Shown piece by piece: positions 25,932 through 33,081 of a stretch of 46,265 bases of DNA. Under the pieces are notes generated by a model, which saw only the letters and a program-made list of their open reading frames with translations, had not been told where the DNA came from and ran no database searches. Source of the stretch: Lachnospiraceae bacterium (lineage in GTDB: Bacteria > Bacillota > Clostridia > Lachnospirales > Lachnospiraceae); the NCBI GenBank assembly GCA_910575475.1, contig CAJTGD010000042.1, positions 1-46,265 on the forward strand. The letters run 5' to 3'. Position 1 is the first letter of the stretch, and each line of letters opens with the position of its first letter. The position numbers were made by a program, and so were the translations under genes.

Positions 25932-26794
25932 CCTCGTTCCCCCTTTACCAGAAGCAGCATGATCTCATCCACCGAGACAGGATCCACAACCGCGTCCCTG
26001 TACTTTTTCTGAGCTTCTTTCCTGTCCGACACCAGTACATCCGTCTGAAGATCCCGTTTCCGATACGCAATGATATCTCCCGGATCCATTGCCTGGAACT
26101 GGCTTTCCTTACACCGCATCACCGCATAACGATAGGCCAGATCATTTTTTGAGGCCGTCAGGATCACTTTTCCCTCATGGAGAAATGTAATGTAATCCGC
26201 AATCTTCTCCAGGTCACTCGTAATATGGGAAGAAAACAGGATGGAGTGATCCTCTTCCTGTACAAAATCCAGAAACACATCCAGAATCTCATCCCGCATG
26301 ATGGGATCCAGGCCCCCGGTGGGCTCATCCAGGATCAGCAGCTTCGGATGGTGGCTGAGTGCCGCACAAACCGCCAGCTTCATCGTCATACCCCGGGAAT
26401 AGGTCTTGATCTTCTGTCCGACAGGCAGACAAAAGTCCTGTAAACAGGTTTGGAACAATACAGGATCCCATGTCTGATACAAGCCCTGCATGATCTCCGA
26501 CAGCTGCGCCGCAGTCAGATATCCCGGAAAATTGTCTCCGTCATAGACTACACCGATCTTCTCTCTGACCGCTGTATCACCGTCCGACATTTCCTCTCCA
26601 AAGAGCCGGATGGCGCCGCTGTCCTTTTCCAGTGTATTTAAAATGCATCCGATGGCGGTCGTCTTGCCTGCGCCGTTCTCCCCCACAAATCCCATGATCG
26701 CGCCATAGGGCAGGGAAAACGATACCCGATCCAATACAAATTCTGACTTGGGAAATGTCTTGGATACCTGATCCAGTTCTAAAATATTGTCCAT
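25928..26794 (-). CDS. ABC transporter ATP-binding protein
   Basis: A 288-residue ATPase. Walker A is GENGAGKTT (about residues 36-44), the signature is a degenerate YSRGMTMKLAV, Walker B is LLILDEPTGGLDP and the switch His is in SSHITSDLEKIADY. A ~70-residue C-terminal extension follows. It belongs to the YtrB-like group that works with small ABC-2 permeases. The start at 26794 is preferred over 26803 because GGAGG is nine bases before it and directly abuts the other. It starts one base after the regulator's stop codon. Confidence 0.88.
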   Translation of the reverse strand: MDNILELDQVSKTFPKSEFVLDRVSFSLPYGAIMGFVGENGAGKTTAIGCILNTLEKDSGAIRLFGEEMSDGDTAVREKIGVVYDGDNFPGYLTAAQLSEIMQGLYQTWDPVLFQTCLQDFCLPVGQKIKTYSRGMTMKLAVCAALSHHPKLLILDEPTGGLDPIMRDEILDVFLDFVQEEDHSILFSSHITSDLEKIADYITFLHEGKVILTASKNDLAYRYAVMRCKESQFQAMDPGDIIAYRKRDLQTDVLVSDRKEAQKKYRDAVVDPVSVDEIMLLLVKGERG

Positions 26795-26795
26795 A

Positions 26796-27173
26796 TCATT
26801 CATCCTCCTTATAAAATAATGCCAGAAGCTCCGTCAGCTTTTCCAGGGAAATATTGCTCACCCGTCCGATCTCTGCGGCGGCCTGCAGATGCTCCTCCGC
26901 AATCCGCTGCTGCTCCTCCTGATAAAATTCTTTATTCTGTGCCGACACAAAGCTTCCCCGGCCGACCGTGGTTTCAATAAATCCGTCTCTCTGCAGGTCC
27001 TCGTATGCCTTCTGGACCGTGATCACACTGACATGAATCGACTTCGCCAGTGCCCGCATGGAAGGGATCGCATCTCCTGCCTGCAGCTCCCCGCTCATGA
27101 TCATGGCCTTGATCTGCGACGTGATCTGCTCATAGATAGGCTTATTGGCATTATTGCTGATAATAATCTCCAT
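26796..27173 (-). CDS. YtrA-type GntR family repressor
   Basis: A 125-residue short GntR regulator. It has the winged helix-turn-helix (residues 10-75: IYEQITSQIKAMI, SMRALAKSIHVSVITVQKAYEDL, TTVGRGSFV) and only a ~45-residue helical tail, the mark of the YtrA subfamily that represses ABC exporter operons. A 25-base palindrome just upstream (27211-27235) is its likely operator. It is first in a three-gene operon with the ATPase and permease. In related systems cell-wall-active antibiotics often induce expression; that is family knowledge only. Confidence 0.9.
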   Translation of the reverse strand: MEIIISNNANKPIYEQITSQIKAMIMSGELQAGDAIPSMRALAKSIHVSVITVQKAYEDLQRDGFIETTVGRGSFVSAQNKEFYQEEQQRIAEEHLQAAAEIGRVSNISLEKLTELLALFYKEDE

Positions 27174-27210
27174 GCTCCACCGCCTTTTCCTTTGAAATAA
27201 TTCGCCTTTA

Positions 27211-27235
27211 AATGTACTTATTGTACAAGTACATT
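27211..27235. promoter_or_regulatory. Palindromic operator of the GntR/ABC operon
   Basis: AATGTACTT-ATTGTAC-AAGTACATT: a perfect 9-bp inverted repeat with a 7-base centre, 38-62 bases before the regulator's start codon and in an AT-rich promoter stretch. YtrA-type regulators bind such dyads; autoregulation is inferred. Confidence 0.7.
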
Positions 27236-27418
27236 ATATCATCTTTTAATCAATTGTCAACATAGAAATAGTTATGATTGAAACCGCAGCTTTATATTAG
27301 ATGCCTTGCAGCAGAGTGCAAGGCGCCGTGAACAATATCTTATGATTTACACTTGACTTATCCGGATTTTGAATCAATAATAGAAAAGAAACAAAAGAAA
27401 AACAATGAGAGGTGTACC

Positions 27419-28237
27419 ATGCATTTTACAACAATTTTTATCTGGTTTGTTTTATATAGTATCTTAGGCTGGATCTACGAGACGATCTTCTGCAGTGTAA
27501 AGACTTTGAAGTGGGACAACCGCGGCATGCTCATCGGGCCGTACTGCCCGATCTACGGCGTTGGCGCGGTGCTGGATGTGCTGGTCTGCGAAAGCCTGCC
27601 CAACTACGGCGCAGTATTTCTGACCTGTATGCTGGGCTCCGCAGTTCTGGAATACTCCACATCCTTTGCTACGGAAAAGCTGTTCCATGCGGTGTGGTGG
27701 GATTACAGCAATCTGCCGCTGAACATCAAGGGCCGGATCTGTCTGCCCTGCTCCCTCGGCTTCGGCGCGGCCGGATTGATCGTACTGTACGGCATCCACC
27801 CGTATATGGCACGTGTCACCGATGCCCTCCCGCTTTACTGGCAGGAGCCCTGCGCATTGCTTCTGATGGCGGTTTTCTCCGCAGACTGCGCACTGACGGC
27901 AGATTCCCTGGTCGCATTGAACGTGAAGCTGGAAACCACCTTAAATGCCATCGATTCCCATATCTCGGAACGCTATGATGCTTTTATCGAAAACACGAGA
28001 CAAAACCTGTCAGAAGGACTGGTTACTCTGAAAGAAAAAGTTTCTCTGGAAGAATTCCGCGAACGCAGGATGATGGAGGAATTAAAAAATACACTTTCCA
28101 CCATGAACTGGAATCAAACACGGGCGCTCCGTTCCTCCGTATCCTTCCGCCATGCGAAGTACAGCGAGCTGGGGAGCAGGATGAAACATGCACTTTCTTT
28201 CCACAGGAAAAATACAGAAGGGCAGGATTCAAGATGA
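27419..28237 (+). CDS. CmpB-type putative ABC transporter permease family membrane protein
   Basis: A 272-residue protein. Residues 1-180 contain about five membrane segments with the family-typical start (FTTIFIWFVLYSILGWIYETIFCS), the WDNRGMLIGPYCPIYGVGA loop, and WWDYSNLPLNIKGRICLPCSLGFG. Residues 185-272 form a charged, helical cytoplasmic tail. The family is common in Clostridia and its role is unknown despite the permease label. GAGAGGTG lies five bases before ATG 27419. The next gene overlaps it by four bases. A GCCTTGCA/TGCAAGGC hairpin (27303-27324) lies in the leader. Confidence 0.8.
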   Translation: MHFTTIFIWFVLYSILGWIYETIFCSVKTLKWDNRGMLIGPYCPIYGVGAVLDVLVCESLPNYGAVFLTCMLGSAVLEYSTSFATEKLFHAVWWDYSNLPLNIKGRICLPCSLGFGAAGLIVLYGIHPYMARVTDALPLYWQEPCALLLMAVFSADCALTADSLVALNVKLETTLNAIDSHISERYDAFIENTRQNLSEGLVTLKEKVSLEEFRERRMMEELKNTLSTMNWNQTRALRSSVSFRHAKYSELGSRMKHALSFHRKNTEGQDSR

Positions 28238-28707
28238 GATTGACAAAAACTGAGATATCCGAAATCCGAAATCATCTTCACGGGCTGAATCTGACAAAAG
28301 AAGCCCAGCTTATGAAGCATTTTATCCAGCATGGGAAGATCTCCACCTATGAGCATGTGCTCAGCGTGACCCGGCTCAGCTTTTACCTGAACCGCCGTTT
28401 TCATCTGGGCGCATCGGACTGCGAGCTGGTACGGGGCGCGTTTCTCCATGATTTTTATCTCTACGACTGGCACAACAGCGCTTCCCATGAACGGCTGCAT
28501 GGGTTCCATCATCCGGCAGTGGCTCTGAAAAATGCCATGCAGCGGTATAAGCTCTCTCCTGTGGAACAGAATATCATCCGAAGCCATATGTGGCCCCTGA
28601 CACTGCTCTCGATTCCAAAGTGCCGTGCCGCGGTGATCGTCTGTCTTGCGGATAAGATCTGTTCTACATATGAAACGCTTGTGAGGAAGAGCAGCTTTCC
28701 CTGCTGA
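28234..28707 (+). CDS. HD domain phosphohydrolase-like protein
   Basis: A 157-residue HD-fold protein. Metal-ligand motifs: YEHVLSVTR with H41 near the N-terminus, AFLHDFYLYDWH with the HD pair at ~72-73, then HGFHHP and the late SHMWPL with a following KICSTYE helix. Such domains hydrolyse phosphoesters of nucleotides, but the substrate is unknown. Its ATG overlaps the stop of the CmpB-like membrane gene (ATGA), so the two are translationally coupled and probably work together. It ends before a strong bidirectional terminator. Confidence 0.82.
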   Translation: MRLTKTEISEIRNHLHGLNLTKEAQLMKHFIQHGKISTYEHVLSVTRLSFYLNRRFHLGASDCELVRGAFLHDFYLYDWHNSASHERLHGFHHPAVALKNAMQRYKLSPVEQNIIRSHMWPLTLLSIPKCRAAVIVCLADKICSTYETLVRKSSFPC

Positions 28708-28732
28708 ATCCGCAGCAGATTTCATCGCACAA

Positions 28733-28771
28733 GGAACTGTGCAAAAATAACTTGCCTTTTTGCGCAGTTCC
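28733..28771. terminator. Bidirectional terminator between HD and DegV genes
   Basis: GGAACTGTGCAAAAA (28733-28747) pairs with TTTTTGCGCAGTTCC (28757-28771), with one G-T pair and a 9-base loop. The A/T-rich inner part gives no separate U-run outside, but its placement between convergent genes supports the call. Confidence 0.65.
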
Positions 28772-28781
28772 CAAGTATCAT

Positions 28782-29639
28782 TCATACCTTCTTCGTACAG
28801 GTCACCGCCATAGCCCCTGCCCCGATATGACAGGCCACACTCAGAGAAAGCGGATTCTCCATGATCTCATACTGTGGGAAATGGCTGCGGATCTCTTCCT
28901 TCCACTCTGCCGCCTCTTCCTTCCCGCAGGTATATGCCATCCCCAATACCAATTGAGCTTCCTTTCCTGCAAACCGTTCTTTGATATCCTTTTCGATGGC
29001 CTGCAGCATGGTCCGCTTCGCTGCCTTCCAGCCGCGCACCTTTGCAAAGGCATCCAGCTTCTCTCCCTGGATCTGCAGTACCGGCTTTAAGTTCAGCACC
29101 GTTCCCAGCGCCGCGGCCGCGGGGGTGATCCTGCCGCCCTTTTTCAGATATTTCAACGTATCCACTGTGATGTAGATGGTGGATTCAAATTTTTCTCTTT
29201 CCAGGATTTCTTTGATCTCCGCCGCTGACCTTCCTGCGTCACGCAGCTCCATAGCGTCCAGGACGGACCGCTCCTGGGTCACGGAGATTCTCTGGTTATT
29301 CACTACCTGCACCCTTCCGCCATAATCCTCTGCCAGTGAAACAGCAGTCTCGCAGGAACTGCTCAAACCGCTGGACATGGGGATATGCACCAGTTCATCA
29401 TACTCTTCAAGCGCCTTGTCCCACAGATCCATCACATCTCCCGGCGACGGCTGGGATGTGGAGATATCCGCATCCTCGCCAAGCCTTTTGTAAAACTCTT
29501 CCTGGGTCAGTGTGATATCTTCCAGAAAGAGTTCTCCATTGATAAAAAAGGGCATCGGAAGGACAAAAATCCCCATCTCCTTCCCCTTTGCCTGCGTGAT
29601 CCCGCTGTTGCTGTCTGTTACGATCGCTACCTTACCCAT
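28782..29639 (-). CDS. DegV family fatty-acid-binding protein
   Basis: A 285-residue DegV protein: N-terminal IVTDSNSGI, the conserved SQPSPGD motif near residue 80, SSGLSSS (~113-119), and the C-terminal SLSVACHIGAGAMAV. DegV (FakB-like) proteins bind a fatty acid and, in the Fak system, present it to the kinase FakA for incorporation into phospholipid. No FakA gene is nearby. GGAG lies 14 bases before the start, rather far. It is followed on the plus side by a shared terminator. Confidence 0.92.
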   Translation of the reverse strand: MGKVAIVTDSNSGITQAKGKEMGIFVLPMPFFINGELFLEDITLTQEEFYKRLGEDADISTSQPSPGDVMDLWDKALEEYDELVHIPMSSGLSSSCETAVSLAEDYGGRVQVVNNQRISVTQERSVLDAMELRDAGRSAAEIKEILEREKFESTIYITVDTLKYLKKGGRITPAAAALGTVLNLKPVLQIQGEKLDAFAKVRGWKAAKRTMLQAIEKDIKERFAGKEAQLVLGMAYTCGKEEAAEWKEEIRSHFPQYEIMENPLSLSVACHIGAGAMAVTCTKKV

Positions 29640-29741
29640 TTTATGATCTCATACTCCTTTTCGTTTTTCATTGTTACAGCTTTTCTGTGCATCCGCCTGA
29701 CCGGTCAGCGCGGCGGTCGGCCTAGGTGTAACATGTGATAT

Positions 29742-31106
29742 TTAATTCTTAAAACTATGGATCGGTGCCGGAATCCGTCCTTTCCGGCTGATAAATGTCT
29801 CGCATCCAAATTCATTCACCGAGATGATAGGCGCATATCCCAGGAGACCTCCGAATTCCGCCGTCTCTCCCACATCCTTGCCGATCACCGGGATCAGCCG
29901 GACTGCCGTGGTCTTCTGGTTCACCATGCCGATGGCCATCTCATCCGCAATGATCCCGGCAATGGTGCTGGCCTTCGTCTTGCCCGGAATGGCGATCATA
30001 TCCAGTCCCACGGAGCAGACACAGGTCATGGCCTCCAGCTTCTCCAGCGTCAGGGAGCCGATATTCACCGCGTCGATCATCCCCTGGTCCTCACTGACCG
30101 GGATGAACGCGCCGCTTAAGCCGCCCACATAGGAGGATGCCATCACGCCGCCCTTTTTCACCTGGTCGTTGAGCATGGCGAGGGCCGCCGTGGTGCCCGG
30201 AGCTCCGACCCTCTCCAGGCCGATCTCTTCCAGGATCTCCGCCACACTGTCCCCGATGGCCGGTGTGGGCGCCAGAGACAGATCCACGATCCCAAAGGGA
30301 ATCCCCATCCGTTTCGATGCCTCACCTGCCACAAGCTGTCCCACACGGGTTACTTTAAAGGCCGTTTTCTTGATGGTCTCGCAGAGCTCCTCAAAGCCCT
30401 TGCCCCGCACCTTTTCCAATGCCTTTTTTACCACTCCCGGGCCGCTCACGCCCACATTGATGACCGCGTCCGCTTCCGTCACTCCCAAAAAGGCCCCTGC
30501 CATAAACGGATTGTCGTCCGGCGCGTTGCAGAAGATCACCAGCTTGGCGCAGCCCAGGGAATCCCGTTCTTTTGTCGCCTCCGCGGTGGCCTTGACGATC
30601 TCCCCGCACAGACGGACCGCATCCATGTTAATCCCGGTCCTGGTGGAGCCCACATTGACGGAGCTGCAGATCCGCTCCGTCTCCGCCATCGCCTGGGGGA
30701 TCGACCGGATCAGGTATTCCTCGCTTTTCGTCATTCCCTTGGACACCAGCGCGGAATAGCCGCCGATAAAATTCACGCCCACCGTCTGCGCAGCCCGGTC
30801 CAGTGTCCGCGCGATGGTCACATAATCTTCGGGACATCTGCACGCCGCGGAGCCCACCAGCGAAATGGGCGTAATGGAGATACGCTTATTCACAATGGGA
30901 ATCCCGAATTCCTTCTCAATATCCCGTCCCGTACTGACCAGATCCTTTGCCACCGTGGTAATCTTTTCATAGATCTTCCGGTTCAGCGCTTCCAGATCCG
31001 AATCGATACAGTCCAAAAGGCTGATTCCCAGCGTGATCGTGCGCACGTCCAGGTTTTCATGCTCTATCATTTCATTTGTCTCTGAAACTTCATACATATT
31101 AATCAT
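29742..31106 (-). CDS. PFL/UPF0210 family protein (DUF711)
   Basis: A 454-residue cytoplasmic protein of the UPF0210 family, with its conserved start (NMYEVSETNEMIEHENLDVR), ITLGISLLDC and long Gly/Ala-rich segments (VGSTRTGINMDAVRL, CNAPDDNPFMAGAFLG, GAPGTTAALAMLND). The fold is related to pyruvate-formate-lyase-like glycyl radical enzymes, but it lacks their radical site and its reaction is unknown. The start at 31106 is preferred over a GTG five codons earlier because AGGTGAGG precedes it. It forms the usual pair with the ACT-domain gene upstream. Confidence 0.9.
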   Translation of the reverse strand: MINMYEVSETNEMIEHENLDVRTITLGISLLDCIDSDLEALNRKIYEKITTVAKDLVSTGRDIEKEFGIPIVNKRISITPISLVGSAACRCPEDYVTIARTLDRAAQTVGVNFIGGYSALVSKGMTKSEEYLIRSIPQAMAETERICSSVNVGSTRTGINMDAVRLCGEIVKATAEATKERDSLGCAKLVIFCNAPDDNPFMAGAFLGVTEADAVINVGVSGPGVVKKALEKVRGKGFEELCETIKKTAFKVTRVGQLVAGEASKRMGIPFGIVDLSLAPTPAIGDSVAEILEEIGLERVGAPGTTAALAMLNDQVKKGGVMASSYVGGLSGAFIPVSEDQGMIDAVNIGSLTLEKLEAMTCVCSVGLDMIAIPGKTKASTIAGIIADEMAIGMVNQKTTAVRLIPVIGKDVGETAEFGGLLGYAPIISVNEFGCETFISRKGRIPAPIHSFKN

Positions 31107-31203
31107 ATCTGTTTTCCTCACCTTTTACAGCCGATCCTGTTCCCATAAAAAGCTCCGGAACTTCTGCCGGTTTTTCTATGGGTTCCTGTCGCCGCCCTCT
31201 TCT

Positions 31204-31476
31204 TTACAGCCTGTGCATTTTCTCAAAAATCTCTTCCCTCTGGCAGCGGATATTGACTCCGATCTCCTTGCCCAGCTTTTCCAGATCGTCGCAGATCTGT
31301 GTAAACTGCGTATCCTTCTCCGTCACATCCACGATCATCATCATATTAAAATATCCCTGCACAATAGTCTGGGAAATGTCCAGAATGTTGATCTCATTTT
31401 TCGCAAGGTAGGTGCATACCTTCGCGATGATCCCCACGGTATCTTTCCCTAATACGGTTACAATGCATTTTTTCAT
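31204..31476 (-). CDS. ACT domain protein (UPF0237)
   Basis: A 90-residue single ACT domain (KCIVTVLGKDTVGIIAKVCTYLAKNEINILDISQ start; VDVTEKDTQFTQICDDLEKLG end). Free-standing ACT proteins bind amino acids or similar ligands and modulate partners. It is nearly always encoded just before the UPF0210 gene, as here with a 97-base gap, so it is probably its regulator. GGAGG precedes ATG 31476. Confidence 0.92.
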   Translation of the reverse strand: MKKCIVTVLGKDTVGIIAKVCTYLAKNEINILDISQTIVQGYFNMMMIVDVTEKDTQFTQICDDLEKLGKEIGVNIRCQREEIFEKMHRL

Positions 31477-31558
31477 GTTCTGTTCCTCCTCGTTTCTATA
31501 GGCTTCTGTCTCTGCCTAGTGTACTGGGCAATCCGTATCTCTTATTTTTCTGCAGTTC

Positions 31559-32356
31559 CTAAAAGGAATAGATCTCCGATACCTCATCCCGCTTCGCAAC
31601 GGTGATATCCAGATCTTCTCCTTTATATGCATTATCTCCCAGTGTCACCTCCAGCTTTACGGTCTCATAGGCAAGCCGCACATAATTATTTTCCTTGCTG
31701 AGATGCCCCAGGACGATATGTTTCAAATTATCATGTAGTATATCACAAAGAAGCCGTCCTGACAATTCATTTGACAAATGTCCCTTTTCCCCCAGGATCC
31801 GCTGTTTCAGATAGTAGGGATAGGCCCCCACCTCCAGCATATGTATGTCATGGTTCGCCTCCAGCAGCACGGCATCCAGATTTTTCAGCTTGTTCACCAC
31901 ATAGTCTGTATAGATTCCCAGGTCCGTGGCTACGGCCGCCGATCTGCCTGCGCATTCCATCCGGTAGCCCGTGGGCTCATTGGCATCATGTGAAATGGCA
32001 AAGGGGTCGATGGTGATATCCCCCAGAGAAAAGGGTTCATCGATCCGGATGGGATGCAGAAGCCCCTCCGGCATCTTCCCCAGGCTGGAATAGCTCTTGA
32101 TCCCTTCGATGGTTCCGGGGGACGCGTAAATGGGGATCTCATATTTCCTGCTGAACACGCCCAGCCCCTGGATGTGATCCGAATGCTCGTGGGTCACCAG
32201 AATCCCGGTCAGTTCCTCCCCCTTGATCTCCAGCTCCTTGAGCCCCGCCTCGATCCGTTTCTTGCTGATCCCCGTATCCACCAGAAGATGGGTATGGTCG
32301 CTCCCGATATAAATGCAGTTCCCGCTGCTCCCGCTGGCAATGCTGCACAGTCTCAT
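31559..32356 (-). CDS. MBL-fold metallo-hydrolase (YycJ/WalJ-like)
   Basis: A 265-residue metallo-beta-lactamase-fold protein starting RLCSIASGSSGNC, with the metal-binding motif THEHSDH (residues ~55-61), a later ISHDANEP segment and DLGIYTD. Relatives (YycJ, WalJ) are exonuclease- or phosphodiesterase-like and coordinate cell wall or DNA metabolism with division. The start at 32356 is chosen because GGAG lies seven bases upstream and only one base before ATG 32362. It follows coaE by 21 bases, in the run polA-coaE-this gene. Confidence 0.88.
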   Translation of the reverse strand: MRLCSIASGSSGNCIYIGSDHTHLLVDTGISKKRIEAGLKELEIKGEELTGILVTHEHSDHIQGLGVFSRKYEIPIYASPGTIEGIKSYSSLGKMPEGLLHPIRIDEPFSLGDITIDPFAISHDANEPTGYRMECAGRSAAVATDLGIYTDYVVNKLKNLDAVLLEANHDIHMLEVGAYPYYLKQRILGEKGHLSNELSGRLLCDILHDNLKHIVLGHLSKENNYVRLAYETVKLEVTLGDNAYKGEDLDITVAKRDEVSEIYSF

Positions 32357-32377
32357 AATCATTCTCCTATCTGTTTC

Positions 32378-32977
32378 TTACAGTTCGAGCAAATGCGCTA
32401 TCCTGCTCTGCACTGTTTTTTTTGTATGTTCAAATACACCGCTGTTGTCAATGACAGCCGTGCAGATCCTACGAAATGCCGCCTCCGACGGCTGTGCCTG
32501 AATGATTTCCCGGATCTTTTTCTCCGTATACCCCCGGGACTTTTCCAGACGCTGGTACCGGACGGATTCCTCTGTAAAAATGTACCACATTTCCTCGCAG
32601 AGATCCCCGTAATCCACATCCGGAAACAGGGCGGATTCCAGCACGTAAAGCCGGACGCCTTCACTCTCTTTTTGGGAAATGTCCTGCTCCGTCCACCGCC
32701 GGACTTCCGGGTGGACAATGGTATTTAAAAGGGCCAGTTTTTTCGAATCGAAAAACACGGCTTCCGCAAGCTTCCCCCGATCCAGTTCCCCGTCCGCTCC
32801 CAGTATGTCCCGGCCAAAGGCTTCCACGATCCGCGCAAAGCAGGGCTGCCCCTTTTGCTGGAGCCGCCTTGCCGCGTCATCCAGAGGCGCAATGACAGCT
32901 CCGTATGCTTCCTGCAGAAATGCAAGTACTTCACTTTTCCCTGAACCGACCCCTCCGGTAATTCCGAGTATCTTCAT
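32378..32977 (-). CDS. coaE: Dephospho-CoA kinase
   Basis: A 199-residue P-loop kinase that phosphorylates the 3'-hydroxyl of dephospho-CoA, the last step of coenzyme A synthesis. Seen: ITGGVGSGKSEVL (residues 5-17), the DDAAR core near 33-37, and the lid with conserved Arg/Gln residues (ESALFPDVDYGDLCEEMW, VRYQRLEKSRG). The upstream site is weak (GGTGATAAAGG). It lies behind polA by 104 bases, a gap that shows nothing else. Confidence 0.93.
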   Translation of the reverse strand: MKILGITGGVGSGKSEVLAFLQEAYGAVIAPLDDAARRLQQKGQPCFARIVEAFGRDILGADGELDRGKLAEAVFFDSKKLALLNTIVHPEVRRWTEQDISQKESEGVRLYVLESALFPDVDYGDLCEEMWYIFTEESVRYQRLEKSRGYTEKKIREIIQAQPSEAAFRRICTAVIDNSGVFEHTKKTVQSRIAHLLEL

Positions 32978-33081
32978 CCTTTATCACCATTTTCTCATCC
33001 TGGCAGACTCACCGTAAAACACAGCGTTCCGCCATGCTCTGATTGCTGATCAACAAACAGTCCTGCGCTGTACTCTTTTAT

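Noticed and set aside
29640..29741. CTGACCGGTCAG palindrome between the DegV and UPF0210 genes as a terminator
   Set aside because: There is no U-run on either strand and the stem is short; nothing else supports a function.
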